A stretch of 64,000 bases of DNA from Patiria pectinifera. Lineage: Eukaryota > Echinodermata > Asteroidea > Valvatida > Asterinidae. The stretch covers positions 3,449,717 to 3,513,716 of the forward strand of contig CM057150.1 in assembly GCA_029964075.1 (NCBI GenBank), in the 5' to 3' direction. The position numbers were made by a program, and so were the translations under genes. Shown here piece by piece: positions 36,158 through 48,689 of the stretch (within the stretch, counting starts at the first letter, position 1; the number at the start of each line of letters is the position of its first letter). The notes below the pieces were generated by a model. The model saw only the letters and a list, made by a program, of their open reading frames with translations. It ran no database searches and was not told the DNA's origin.

Positions 36158-37458
36158 ATGTCCGCAGAAGCGAGTGGACGAGTCGGTGATGATGAAGCAA
36201 TCACGACTGGTGTAACGAAACTACGCATGACAGGTAAAAATGGGGGGGGGGGTTGACTGTTTAAACAACAAACTCATAGACACTGTACATGCAGTTCACT
36301 ATTTAGTTATTGTCCTGATTTTCTTTTTCTAAGTTTCATTCCTAACGTATATTTTGCTGGTCTTTCTGCACCTGTCAAAGCATACTATTACTGTACACTT
36401 GCTGAGGTCTCTCTCAATGGTGAAAACAATGTGTAAGCTTTGGTACAAATCAGCAACTGTCCCATGAAGGGATTCTTCAAGAGCGTACACTCTACTCACT
36501 GACTGACTAACACTGACAGCCCATTGTGACTTGTCCCTTGTGAGTTGTTGTAGACAATGAGCGCGCGATGTATTGTGATTGCCCCACCCCATATGGGCAA
36601 TCCGACCCATTGTGAATTCAAGATACACCAAAAGACTTGCAGTAAGTGTTCATTGTGAATCAGTAGACTTTATTCACGAGTCGGCCACATTAAGTGAAAA
36701 AGTAGGTAATATCTTCATTTTTGGAAACTTGTGAATAGAAATGAAAGCAATGAAATAAAGTTAATTACAAATTAATACCAGTCTGCTATGATGAACGTTT
36801 TAAAATTTGTGATTAAAGATACTAGTGTTTTATGCCACTTAAAAAAAAGGAAAGTGAGGATTGGAAGGCACAGTCTGGTACAGAGGCGTAAATCTGGGGG
36901 TGGGTGGGTGGGTGGGGGTGAGGATATATTCCCTACTTTTAGACCGGGGATGGGCTATTGAATCACTTCTCGTGATGAGAAAAAAATGCGCATTTGAGGT
37001 ATTTTTCGAACATCCAAACAACCGAAATGTATTAAATAGCACCGAAAAGTGGTAAAACAAAGTACAAAAGCTTTTAAATTGCGCGATTTTGATATATAAC
37101 CGCGAGTATACATGTTGACATACATCTATATCCCAAAGAGCGACCCCAAGTGTAATGTGGTGTCAACCCCCACCACCACCACCTCGCTTTTCAAATTTCC
37201 ACGGCCGGGCAAATTTGTTTGGTTTTTGGTCATCCCAATCCCGCCCCCCACTCACCGGCACAGATTCGATAATTCACAATTTATAGAAAACATTCTGTGA
37301 ACATGATAAATAATGTATTGAGTGGCTTCCTCGTGAATAAGGTATATTGTTAAGAGTTCTGTGCGCTCTATGGTCAGCTTTACCATACTTGCCTTGTCTT
37401 TTTAGAGCTGACTGATCGACGCCTACGTCAGCGGGCTCGTGAACGTGGACCGGAATAG
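36158..37458 (+). CDS. putative two-exon small protein, 42 aa
   Basis: Exon 1 (36158-36233) starts at an ATG in good context and encodes MSAEASGRVGDDEAITTG, then VTKLRMT, to a GTAAAA donor in phase 1. Exon 2 (37406-37458) follows a good acceptor (GCCTTGTCTTTTTAG) and continues ELTDRRLRQRARERGPE to a TAG stop. The phases match. I do not recognise the protein. The ELTDxxLRxxxRERG stretch faintly recalls the first helix of LEM-type domains, too weakly to assign. It could be a real microprotein, a 5' fragment of a longer gene, or chance. Confidence 0.3.
36665..36845 (-). mobile_element. copy of the GTCGGCCA-end repeat family
   Basis: On the minus strand it matches 58440-58605 (GCAGACTGGTATTAATTTGT and the end GGCCGACTCGTGAATAA). 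It is truncated. Confidence 0.6.
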
Positions 37459-37489
37459 GAATCTTAATTGGCTACATAATATAATCTCG

Positions 37490-37770
37490 GTTTCAGAAAA
37501 GACATTTGAGTTGACTACAGAAAATAGGTTTCTGAAGCCGAGAGTCAATACATTTTAGAAATAGGATGTAGAAGAGGAACAAACTTGGGGTGATACTTCT
37601 TGTCAGGTCGACAGGCACATTACATTTGGCCTCAGAAAACAAATATTTGAAGCTCAGAACCAATTAATTTTAGCATGTAAAACAGTGCCGAACTTTACAG
37701 AAAATACATATTTGAAGTTCTGGCAACCGCTAACGTGCCTACAGAAAATAACTATATGAAGTTATAAACA
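37490..37770. repeat. degenerate CAGAAAATA...TTTGAAG repeats
   Basis: Five spaced variants of ACAGAAAATANATATTTGAAG occur near 37494, 37519, 37631, 37698 and 37740. Their function is unknown. Confidence 0.5.
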
Positions 37771-37779
37771 AATAGTTAG

Positions 37780-39265
37780 TTAGAGAGGATAACTTGGAAC
37801 ACATTTTTCAACATAAAATAGTTATTTTTACAGGGGCATAGCACAGGTACAAGCTAGAAATCTAGACATAACTACTTGTAAAAGAAGGGGAAAGTTTTCA
37901 TAAGAAGCAAGTATATATGACGACGATACAGCTTGGAAACGAGGTTGAAAATAAGGTAATGTAACAAGTTGTTAAATCAAGCAGAACTTCGAAATGCATC
38001 TAGCGGAATTTTGCGAGTTTCATCTGGTCACCCTGGACTTCTGAAAAAAAAACATTCTTGTGTAATACACTAAATTATGTACTTTGTGTTTGATTGTAAC
38101 ATAATTGAAAGTTAACGTAACAAAATAAGACATACAAGTAATTTCGTTTTGAAAAAAAATTCACACTTTATTTCGATCATTATTTGTGCAATCAGTCTTC
38201 AAGTAGAACCCACTGCTCATATGGTAATCCTTACCTTTAGGACCCCGTCCCTATATATAAGGTTAATTGATTCACGTCACCCAAACAGCTTGCTAATATG
38301 ACACTCAAAAGTCGCATTGTGATATTTCATGACACGTTTCACACATGAACAATTGGCAATGATAACTTCTTGAATATCAGCAGGTTTAATTTTGTGGAAA
38401 GAGGGAGGGGCTTTGATTTATGAGGGAAATTAAGAGGTTAAAACGACGATATGCCACCAGAAAACAGACTCAAAAACCAAGATGGCAAACTGCAAAAAAG
38501 GGTAAGAAAGTCACAATTTCAAAATTACAACTAACATCAGTGTATCTGAAGAAAACAGACTGCTGTAGCCTGCAAAAGTCACTTTGGTACTGGTACAAAA
38601 ATCAGTTTTAAACAGAACTCGTAAAAAAAAATAGAGGTATCCTAAAAAAATAAGGATAACCGATGAATAGAATGTATGATCCCATCATTTATGAGGCATA
38701 ACAGTAATCACATTAATTATTTTTTAAAAACGCTTTCCATGTCACATTGACATCACAAAGGGCTGTTAAATTATAAAAATACACGAATTCTTCGCAAGAA
38801 AACTATGTTATAATAAAACAAAATAATTAAAAACAATTTATAATGAATTAAATGTAATGCTACGGTACTGTTTATCAAAAATATATATCTGTAGTGAACA
38901 AACCAAAACGATGTCTAGATTGATGATGAAAAGTGGACAGATATATGGGGGCTTGTTCGAATTACCACACTCATTTCTGAATCTATCAAGCTACATTGTT
39001 TGTACACTGTCAATTTCAAATGAGGCGCTTAGGCTCCGCCCCCTTAACTACCAGAGTGGTGCTATTAATCAGGGAACATCTGCATGATTTACAACAAAAA
39101 ACAAAATGTTTAGTGGCTCTGCAGCACTTATCAATCAGCAAGTTATCAATTTGTTATCGATTGTTTGGGAATGTACAACATTTGCTTTAACTGCAATTGT
39201 TCAGAAATAAATAGGATCAGTATGTCATAGCAAACTGTTAAACTGACTTGTTTCACCTTTTGGGC
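37780..39265. other. intergenic AT-rich stretch
   Basis: No domain-bearing ORF, RNA gene or clear repeat was recognised here. Confidence 0.5.
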
Positions 39266-39269
39266 TTGC

Positions 39270-39584
39270 AGATGCTGGAAAAAGCAAGAACACCAATCAT
39301 GTTTTCGTAGTCCGGTTCCCTGACCCCACTTAAGGTGAAACGGGAATTGTTAGGTCAGAGAATCAGTCTAGCAGTCTTCCACCCCGTGTGTAATCAATTG
39401 CAAGCTGGTCTACCGACCAGCGTTGGAAAAAATACATTTTTCTTGAAAATGTCATGCAGCGCACCAGGAGCCACGATTTTACAGGATATTTTAAACTGTC
39501 CCTCCCAACAATCCAGTAAGGTATTTCGTGATAATTTGATCATTTCGTTTTTTGGTATTCGCAAATGTTGTATCTCCCCCTTAA
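39270..39584. mobile_element. TTAA-flanked MITE, copy B (left end truncated)
   Basis: It shares GGTTCCCTGACCCC, CCAGCGTTGGAAAAAATAC and GCAAATGTTGTAT with 63360-63715 and ends at CCCCCTTAA. Confidence 0.65.
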
Positions 39585-40201
39585 GGAAAATTACATAGTT
39601 CCTGCAACTCCGCGTGTCCTTGAAGGAAGGCGCCTCCCTTTGCCGGGTTTGGTCGCGACTATAGCAAGGGCGGATCCCGAACCACACGCCCTAAATTTTT
39701 GGACCCACTTTCGGGGAAAATTATTTTGCCCCCCCCCCCCATTGTGTTCTGGATCCGCCCTTGGACTAAATGATTATTCACCTACTAATTTGTCTAGAGT
39801 GGTCCACCTTTATAATCATTTATTATTAACATTCAAGTCCTAATTAGGCAAGAACACTTGTAAGATAGCAGCTGCACTGCAAGATTGGTATCTCCAAAGA
39901 CGACATAAAAACCCAGCCAGAGAACAGACTGAAAGCAACCGCCGGCGCCGTCGGCAGAATAAACCGCATCAGTTCCGGTGTAACTCCGTCTCTCGGTGAG
40001 TGACTATTATGGGCGTCGCCAGGATTTTTTTTATGGTGGGGGGGGGGGGCAAAGCACATTTTTGTTCCCCCCAAATTCTTGTAGGTTCCCTTGCATATTC
40101 TAAATTTATAATTTTTTTCGATGGTGGGCGGGCACATTTGCCCCACCCCCATTGACACCCCTCAATACGCCCATTTTGTTAAATGTGTATCAAATTAATA
40201 G

Positions 40202-40424
40202 CAGTATTGTTTCCGTTTGCAGTAACACCGAGTGGTAATAACTACTGTCGCTCAATTGATGTTTAGTTCCAATAAGAACTTGTCCTGCTTATTATCAACT
40301 TTTATTAAGAAGTTAATTAGTTCCGATAAGAACAGTCCTGCTCTAAGTTCTTATCAGAACTAAATATCTACTGAGCGACAGTAGCTATTACCACGTGGTG
40401 TTACCGCAAACCGAAACGATACTG
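40202..40424. mobile_element. 223 bp palindromic MITE
   Basis: CAGTATTGTTTCCGTTTGC at the left is matched by the inverse of GCAAACCGAAACGATACTG at the right. The arms continue through AGTGGTAATA / TATTACCAC and the GTCGCTCA / TGAGCGAC pair. Confidence 0.8.
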
Positions 40425-40583
40425 ATACTCCACTATAATATGCAAAGCCTGAAATTAATAGCAAGTATGACTTCACATCTCTTGTTTTCTCTCTCCTTTT
40501 TTGTGTCGTTTTTCCGGGGGGGGGGGGCATCCTGCCAACGCCCATGGTGGCTTTGTGCATAACTTGCCGGGCTATAACCGAGC

Positions 40584-40777
40584 TTACGTCTTCTCCTCTA
40601 GGAATGAAGATCCAATAAGGCAGAGTGTCATGACAACCATGCACAGGCAACCCGTAGCGATGACAATGTACGTGGCCGTCATCAGCCAAAAGGTGAAGTA
40701 GTACAGCGGCCCGTAGCAGTAGTCTACTGAGTCTGGGTCTTCACGGGGCGGGTAGTTACTGTACACCCACACATTGC
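40584..40777 (-). CDS. TMEM272-like terminal exon
   Basis: The acceptor TTTCTCATCACGAAG completes a Gly codon. The exon encodes NVWVYSNYPPREDPDSVDYC, then a hydrophobic segment (YYFTFWLMTATYIVIATGCL), and stops at 40584-40586. Confidence 0.82.
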
Positions 40778-43700
40778 CTTCGTGATGAGAAAAAAAGATA
40801 GGTCATGATTATCTGGCAAGTTTTTCTTTAACGATACCTAAAATAAACCGTTTACACAGTATCTGATACTCTGTCTCTGTACAGTAATCATAAGGGCACC
40901 TAGCTATACGCATAAAAGATGGTTGCAAACGTAAATGTATTCACAAAGAAACTCAAAACCAAGCTTGCATCAAACATTGTATAACTTAATTCTTTGTTAC
41001 GGTCTGAACGCAGTTTTGTCGTTGTATTGTGTTGTTAATTGTACTCTTGTAATAAGTCACTTGTCCTTGTCCTTTTATGTTGAACAAATTTAATGTTAAG
41101 CCCGGTTCATACTTCACGCGAAAGCGAAAGCGAGGCAAAATTCGTGACGTCAACAATACATTCGAAGCGCGTCCACCATTGTTGACGACATGAATTTCGC
41201 TTCGCACATGCTTTCGCGTAAAGTATGAACCGGGCTTCATAATATAGCTATAATACGGGTGATGTAGGAAATGGGATGGGGGAGGAATAAAGCCCTTCGG
41301 TTCTCCTGACCCCCTATGCTGACGCTTCTGTAGATCCATCTTAAAATAAGTTAATCCAAATTCAATTTCAATAGTTACTGTGATGCAAACGAACTGAACT
41401 TTTCTGAGGTTGAGCAATAATATTCTTCTGGTGAGCTGGACAAGTTTCTCCGAAGCCTTTTTTGCCCGCGAGGTGCATACTGAAACGGGAAACTTCGGCA
41501 ACTGAATAATTATGTATGAGGTATAGTAAAACAAATATTACATGGTTTATTTCGGGTGGACAGTCGATATTAACTTCCAATACTTCGGGCGCGAATATCA
41601 ACTGTCCACCCTCAAACCATGCTATATTTGTATACTATCCACCCAGAACAAGCTACATGTATATGTACATTTTGTTAGTACCTACCAACAATCATAAATA
41701 CAAATAGGAAGAACAATTGGACTCGTCGAAGAGCAACAGTAACCCGGCACATTGTTGATTTCTCGTCCTCGGAATGCCGGGGCCGGCAGTACCTGACGAC
41801 GACATCAAGCAGGGTGCGGGGAATATAGCAGGCTCCTGTCACGAGCAAATAGATGGGAATTTTCGGCTCCAGAGGGCAGTCGTGTATAAAGACAGCGCCT
41901 GTAACAGGAACAGCATGACCACGTGTAAGAATCACAAAACATGCTCAGAAGTGCAACGATGACCTTTTGCTACAAAATGTAGCCAACTGGCTCGTAGAAA
42001 ATAAAGGTTTTGGCATTAATGGGGAATTGCGTTTGTATGACTTTCAAAGAAACCAGATGAAAGTGAATTGGAGATATCATCCCTTAACCTTTGGTAAACC
42101 GTTACATCTTCTGCATGACGGAAAAGCCTAACCATGAGCACGTACGGCCAAAAAAAAATAATCGGTCTCTGGTCAGACCGAAGTTCCGGAATTGATGCGG
42201 CGACGCGGTGGGTTTTTTTTTGGTGTTTTTTTTGGCTTTTTTTTTTCAAGCTTGAATTGTACAAAGAAGGTGGGTACTATTTGGGGGGTTTTTGTCCTCA
42301 TTATACATTGGTGTCCTCCATAATTTGCCTTGGTGCCCTTTATCATTTGCCTTGGTGCAATTTCCCCATTCCTTGGTGCTCCTTGGTACAAATATTTGAA
42401 GAGGTGCGGCAATAGAGGGCGCTGGTGTAGCTTCCGTGTTAATTTGAAGAGAAAAAAAGGTTGACGGGCATGATTAAAATCGACGCACGCGCTGACCAGA
42501 GACCGAGTATTTTTTTTTTTGGGGGGGGGGCCTAATCAACATTGACCTGCCAAAACCTGGATAACCTTTTTGGCCATGTACGGCCACAGCGGATCGGTTT
42601 AATCTAAAGGTGATTGCAATGGGAGTTTTTTTATATAAAAGATAATGGAAGCCTTACCCATTACAACCATAGAAACTGGTATGGTTGGCCACAATGTGAT
42701 GAGCATCGTGCACAGAGCTGTGCAAAAGAAAAGAAAATGCCATGCCATCTGGTCGTTATAATGACGCATAAGGAATGGTAACACTATGGAACCCACGTCC
42801 TTATAAAGGTTGCAGACCAGTAAATAAATAAATTCCATAGACCCGAATGGTTAATGCTTCCAATTCAGAAATTCAGGAAAAATACTCACAACTCTCCAAG
42901 GTGTTCGAGACACACATCAAATTAAAGCTCATTTCATCACCTTTCATTTTCTTTTCATTTTTTTTGGGGGGGGGGGTCAACTGATGACTTTTAGGAGAAA
43001 TTTCCACTCGAAGATGATCACCCCTTAAAAATAGTCCTGATGCCCATCGCCATTTTGAAAAACAATGCCTACCGTGACTCCATTGTAAAATAGAGCGCTT
43101 TAAGGGCCCCAATTTCATCCAATTTGAACGGAACTACAAGCTCACAGTCCAGTGCACGGCTTCCATCCATATTTTTTTACAAACCCTCAAGTTCGTGGCC
43201 CACAGCATGCTCAAATACTGAAGATTTTGAGGGCATGCAAATCGTGATTTGGCCAGCGTAGGCAATTTCGGACCGATTTACTGGTCTGCAACCATAAAGG
43301 TTAATGGGCGGACGTAAAGTAAAGAAGTAAAGTCACTAAATGTTGTGATTCGAGTGGCCAGGGGTTGACTCGAGTATAGAGTGTGCAAGTTGAACTCAAA
43401 ATCTACGAATTTAACCGGATTAAATTACATCCGGGCACCATGTATAGGATCTACGACGTGCGTAACTCAACTTCTTCTTCTTTTTTTTTGGCATAAAGAC
43501 CTTTTTAATGTTCTGACTAGTTTATTCAGTCAATGGCAATGAATGAGTTCTGTTAAAGAAAAGAAAGTATATCGCATATTGGAAACATTGCATATTGATG
43601 ACTGCAATAAAGTGAACATAATCGCGACTTCCGCTTAATCGATCACGCAGCTAACAATTGGGTAAATTCTAGCGCGGGAGTCTGTGACTGGACTAGTCAG

Positions 43701-46234
43701 TGTATGGTACCAAGACGTTCGTTTAAAACGTAAACGTGAGCTGGCGACATTTGCAGGCTCTATTAACTCAACAAGGTCGAGTCCTTTTGAGTTAATTATT
43801 AAGTACACCCAAGTCAAGTCGAGTCTCAATCTGATACTGAGTCGGCATGAGTCTCTGATATAAATTTTACGATCTAGCTTAGTATCACAATCCGAAAGTT
43901 GAGTTCTGTGGGTTTTTTTTTAATTTAAAGGCCAATCTGCCCATGGCCTTGCCCGCCGTAATTAGCGTTCTTTAATTGGGCACAGAGAGTAAGTTAGTTT
44001 GAGAAGGACTAAAACTTAAAAATATAATTAATGTCCTCCAGTCCAACAGCCACATCTACAATCAATTTATGCTGTGATTTGAAGACTATGTTGCAATGAT
44101 TATTTTATTCGTGCTGGGCATTAGCTCTTATAGGCCTGTATAGCAACTTCTTATTGGTCCTTGGGTATATTGACCACGCCCATCGTAAAGACATTACCTG
44201 ACAATAGAAAGATGTTGTGCAACTTGCGGAAGAACTGCAGGGGTGTGGAGGAGGTTCTGGTGGCTTCTCTGACTTGATCGAGGAGGGGCCAATACGAAGA
44301 GGTGGAATCATCTTTACGGAGGAAATCATACAAGCTTTTATTGCCAATCTACCAATGGGAAATTATCATAATGCCCTTTTGTACACTTGCTACACGGCAC
44401 AGGTCTTCTAGACTTTCCAACTCGCGTGCCAATGCGGGAAAGTAACTCTCCGCGTCTAACAATGTTTAAACTCTGGCAACAGAGCTTCTTCGAGTCACTA
44501 AATTTGGGGTCGGTCGGTCGGTCCCCCCCCCCCAAAAAAAAATGACCAAAAAACGACCCCAAAGTGTCCCATAAAACTGTCAGTACCAAATTGTAACTGT
44601 CCAAAAAAAAGCAACCAAAAAACCCTTTAAGTAGTTGACAATAATTGTTTGTAACAATTCGTGACGTTGTTTGTGAACATTTTGTACATGGAGGCAAGGT
44701 AATATGGTCATGTTAGTCACGTGGAATGTAATGCGCTAGGAACTTAAGGGGCTTCCATACATCACCCCTGTCTCAGGCCCTGAGTCAATTTTATGAGTCT
44801 CCAGGGCGTACAGCTTACACTGGAGGAGACAGTTGCATTATGAAGGTCACTATTTGCACTCACGGTGACTTTCCCAAGACGGCCAGAGCTTATGCGCCTA
44901 TCAATTGTTTCCCCCATCCCTCCCTTCCCGGGCTGCCCCATCCAAGACGTGGGGATTGTCACTTTTGAAGTGACAAAAAAATCCTCACCCCTCGGGCAAA
45001 ATCTAAGTGACAATCCTCGACCATGCCCCAACATACATACGTGGGGCGCACTCGTGATTGCCTTGCATTTTGTACGTCAATGTTAGCAATGTAATTTGAG
45101 TGACCAAAATCCCCACCCTGGGGCATGAAAAACGTGACCAAATCCCGACATCGGACCTGGGGCAGCGCGGGGGGGGGGGGGCGGAGGGGTGTGCGAAACA
45201 TTTAATAGGTGCATTATTGTGCAGTCGACTTGTTTGATCTTTTTCTTTATTGCTTGTGTGGACCTTCTCAGCTTCCGTACTTTTGAGCTTTCACCAGACG
45301 GATTTTGGTGTACCCAGTGAACCGAACCCCTACTAATGGCCTCTCATGTAGATCTAAACCATAAAATATCCAACTCTACATAATCGTTATTCCGTAGACC
45401 TTACTCACGAGAAAGCCATTTTCGATCGTGTTCCCTGAATGTCGTTAGTAAATAGCAAACTGTTGAATGGGATGGTGCCAGACTATATTTTGTGATGGGA
45501 GTGCGCGTTCCAAGCCTCACTTAACATAATTATTAATGTGGCTTAAAACATTAGTGTAGGCTATATGAATTAGTATGTTTTAATCAGTCACGTTATTTAA
45601 ATTATACATCACAGAAGACTGGAATCGATTTATAAGGAACTTCAATTCATTGCTTTCGATTCTACTCGCAAGTTCCAAAAATGAGTTTACCTCGTTTGCA
45701 ATTCAAATGATGGCCGACTCGTGAATAAATTTAAGTCCATATAGCACCCCCACATGACGTACCTTTGAAGGCATCATCGTAAACTGTCTGTGTTGCATTA
45801 GAACCGATATCTACGGTATAACCGTTGTCTCTCTTCGTATGACCAAAATATGGTAATTCTGCATTCTTACTCTAGAACAAAGATAAAAAAAAATAACATT
45901 TCAAGTTTACCAGAAAGAATGGTCCATGAAATGAGTTTTACCCTGGAGCATATATCTAATCCTCTCATATACACTATATGAGACGTCCCCTTTTTGGAAA
46001 AAAGTTTTTGCATAGTGCATCGGAGGTCCAAGTGGTACAAGATGTCTACATACACCATGCCACCAACGGAAGAAAGTCGTGGGTTCGAGTCCCACCTATA
46101 TACATTGTAGAGCAATTAGCTTAAATTTTCCCCACAATTAAGTTCTCGAACAGCACTGAGTGTAACGTGCTTATAAAAAAATACACACCGTGAACAGTAC
46201 GTCTGAAATCATCAACGAAATTTCTGCTTACCAT
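40584..46234 (-). CDS. TMEM272-like multi-pass membrane protein
   Basis: Exons on the minus strand: 46232-46234 (ATG at an exon end, preceded by 5' UTR), 45763-45871, about 44195-44335, 42658-42717, 41686-41898 and 40584-40777. The frame reads DQVREATRTSSTPLQFFRKL, TLWPTIPVSMVVMG, AVFIHDCPLEPKIPIYLLVT, FFLFVFMIVG, NVWVYSNYPPREDP and YYFTFWLMTATYIVIATGCL, ending in a TAA. The HDCPxxxxIPIYLLV block and GNVWVYS after a hydrophobic segment are hallmarks of TMEM272-like proteins, whose function is little known. About four membrane segments are visible. The phase between 45763 (phase 1) and the 44335 acceptor (phase 0) does not join, so a small exon is probably missing. The family call is good; the 5' end is uncertain. 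Confidence 0.75.
41099..41236. mobile_element. 138 bp MITE in TMEM272-like intron
   Basis: AGCCCGGTTCATACTT at the left and AAGTATGAACCGGGCT at the right are exact inverses, continuing with CGCGAAAGC / GCTTTCGCG. Confidence 0.85.
41686..41898 (-). CDS. TMEM272-like exon with DCPxxxxIPIYLLV signature
   Basis: The acceptor is TGCTGTTCCTGTTACAG and the donor GTAGGTACTA. Phases 1 in and 1 out agree with both neighbours. It encodes AVFIHDCPLEPKIPIYLLVT, then a basic loop (RYCRPRHSEDEKS) and the membrane segment VQLFFLFVFMIV. Confidence 0.88.
42146..42532. mobile_element. GGCC-A(n) MITE, copy B1
   Basis: It begins GGCCAAAAAAAAATAATCGG and carries GGTCTCTGGTCAG at the left and CTGACCAGAGACC at the right, ending in a T/G run and GGCC-like end. 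Its interior (CTTGGTGCCCTTTATCATT and neighbours) is shared with 62569-62925. It lies in a TMEM272-like intron. Confidence 0.85.
42658..42717 (-). CDS. TMEM272-like exon, transmembrane segment
   Basis: A strong acceptor (TTTTCTTTTCTTTTGCACAG) and a GTAAGG donor bound 60 bases, phase 1 to 1. The segment LCTMLITLWPTIPVSMVVM is hydrophobic and leads into the next exon's AVFIHDCP. Confidence 0.85.
44195..44335 (-). CDS. TMEM272-like exon, cytoplasmic helix
   Basis: The frame contains YDFLRKDDSTSSYWPLLDQV, then REATRTSSTPLQFFRKLHNI and FLLSG, to a GTAATG donor in phase 1. This matches the helix before the first membrane segment in TMEM272-like proteins. The start is uncertain: an acceptor after CCCATTGGTAG at 44335 would enter in phase 0. 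Confidence 0.65.
45395..45733 (+). mobile_element. GTCGGCCA-end element in TMEM272-like intron
   Basis: It opens TTACTCACGAGAAAGCCAT and closes ATGGCCGACTCGTGAATAA, approximate inverses. Internal CTGTTGAATGGGATGGTGCC is shared with 58396-58416. Confidence 0.65.
45763..45871 (-). CDS. TMEM272-like N-terminal exon (tentative)
   Basis: The acceptor is strong (TTTTTTATCTTTGTTCTAG) and the donor is GTACGT. It encodes SKNAELPYFGHTKRDNGYTV, then DIGSNATQTVYDDAFK, a polar N-terminal region. Entry in phase 0 fits an ATG that ends the upstream exon at 46232. Confidence 0.6.
46232..46234 (-). other. possible TMEM272-like start codon at an exon end
   Basis: ATG is followed directly by a GTAAGC donor. 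Splicing would give M followed by SKNAELPY. It is inferred only from the splice signal and phase. Confidence 0.4.
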
Positions 46235-48689
46235 TGTCACATATAATTTGTAACGACTGACGAAGTACGGTAGTAACGGAATCTCGAGATCCGACCAGTC
46301 AGGTTAAAATGGTTGAAACACGGATTCGTTCAAGATACAAAAGCCAAGCAGATTTTTCTTTTTCCCCCACTAAGACAGCAGTTCACGTACAACGAGTTAG
46401 CGGCAAAATATAACTTTAATTCCCTGTCATGCGAGGATAGCAAGTATACATGCAACGAATTGAAGCAATCACGCAACTATTTTGAAGACTATTGCGTTTC
46501 AGTACCAGAAATAGATCCCTATTTTTAGTTTGCAATAAATTGACGTCAATGTTTTGCGTCATATTGCACTATACACACTGCAAATGTATAAACCAATTTT
46601 CTGTGTATATACGCTTTGATGACTAAACAAAATAATACATGTACATGGATATGGTGCTGTCCCGCAATTGCCCTTGTCAAAGGTCGTGAGTGCCAGGAAT
46701 AAACTTTAATCAGTCCGTTTGTTGCCCAAATGACGAACATTACTCCACCGTCATTAAACCATGGAGCTATAGCTCCATGACTAAACCATGAAAATCTCAC
46801 AAAACTGTTAATAGAAGTTTTAGAACACGTAACAAAGCATTGATGATCTTTAAAGTTAATTAGTGTGACTTCATTTTGAAAATATATTTTTTTTACATGG
46901 ACGGATCAGAGAAGAAGTCATCGGAACGTTAAATGCAGGAAGCAATCAAATTTAAGTTAAATGTTGAATTATCTTTACCTATTGACGAAACTGGGCATTC
47001 GGTCATGGCATTTCGATTAACACTTAAATTGCGTTCCACCTGCTCTTCAACAAATTTGATATTTTTTTTTTGGCCATCACTAAATTTTTAACTATCTTTC
47101 AACTGTCACCTCACCTTTTCCCTTTTTGGGGCGTCTGCAACCGTCTGAACAATTAGGGCACAAACAGATCCGTTTTGCGAGCAGACTGGCTTAGGGTGAT
47201 GGTCAGCTTTTTTATCGTTTTTCACCGCAATTTCAAAAAATTGGCAGCCGATAATTCGAAATTGCTCAATAACTAGAAATTAACATTGGCTGATCTTGCG
47301 GTCGATTTTAATATGCCTAAATCAAGAGTAAATAGCTTTTGTATTGCTATAGAATTTTTTTTGGGATGTGCCACCCTCTAATTTTGTTTTGTTTTTATTT
47401 TGATCTGCTTCGCGAGGAAACTGGGTTCGCCTTCCCTGGCCGCGAGAACGGAATTCCAGTGCACGGTCTGGAAATTCGAAATTTCTCAATGACTAAACAT
47501 AGGGCGGTTTTTTCGGTCGATGTCTCATTTTCAAAAGTGTATGACTTTTGAAAAATAGCAATTTAGAAAAGGAATTTATTTTTCATCGGGATGAAACACA
47601 AAAATGTCACTATGCATATTCAGTAATTATACTCGATCTGCTGAGATAAAGCCAGTAAAATCTATTAATATACGACGTTTTTATAAACACTATCCAGATA
47701 TACTTAGGCTTGCTAACCCTAGAACAGCCACCCCCCCCCCTTCCCGGCCGCGAATTATTTTTTTTCCCCAAACAACATTTGGATTACATGGTTGTTGAGC
47801 GCCCTCTACGACACTTTTATGATACGTACACAGGTAGCGACTCGGAGCAACGTCATAGAGTCGAATTCTGAAACTGAGTTGGGGGCTGGATTTTCAGCCC
47901 GTATTTTGAATAAAACGAAAATTTCAGGAAAACATTTAGGCCTATATACTTTGAAGTGTTGTTTCATATGTTTTGTGCTAAATTAAATCAACCGTACAAA
48001 TGCATGACCTGCCAGATTACTGATAATTATGCGCTCACAATACTCCTAATAGACTGGTGCCGTGCCTGGCCCACTATCATAATAATGGGACAACCGTTGG
48101 GAACTACAAATCTATACTGAGAAAAATTGACATGTCGAGCTCGGCGCGCTGGTATATACGGATCGACTTGATTTTCGGTCTCAATTCGTTTATTTGGAAA
48201 TCTCCCACTCTCCAAATTGCATTGATTGAATTTGATGCAATCAACTATCTTCCGCACGCGAGGCTATTTAAAATCATTTTTAATACTGAAAATACTTTAG
48301 CAGTTTCAAACCGCTAAATACCCGTCGCGTATGATCGCACAGGCCTCGATCTCGTCCGAAAGTTTTTTCCAATTTCCAAGCACTTTAAATTGGAATCTTC
48401 AAACGATATAGGCGATTATAAAGATTATCTTTGTTACAAAACTGGGTCACTGAATCCTTACAAATTAGAGCCACCAAAAAATCTAGTTACCGTGATCATT
48501 GTAAAAAGAAAGAAAGAAGGCATTTCGGCTTTGATGCCGTGCGACAACGTGAAGCATGACCTTTCACCTCCGACCTTTGTACCAATCTTTATGCATCACT
48601 TCACATCTCGTTCCCGGGCCCGCCATTTATGTGCGTGTTGTATTTACTAACTGCATGCAATATCGTGCATACTTTGGACGAATTTCAAC
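46235..48689. other. divergent intergenic region between TMEM272-like gene and KMT2A
   Basis: It separates two head-to-head genes and should contain both promoters. No TATA box was recognised. CpG-containing sequence rises near 48100-48700. ORFs within it have no family match. Confidence 0.5.

Noticed and set aside
36329..36631. Minus-strand 100-codon frame (contains ALEESLHGTVADLYQSLH)
   Set aside because: No recognised family and no splice partners; left as a possible repeat remnant.
41368..41601. Frames in the TMEM272-like intron around 41.0-41.6 kb
   Set aside because: They overlap the 138 bp MITE and intron sequence and have no homology.
44865..44897. Microexon candidates near 44.87 kb for the TMEM272-like gene
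   Set aside because: A GTGAGT donor exists, but acceptors are poor and the encoded residues give no family support.
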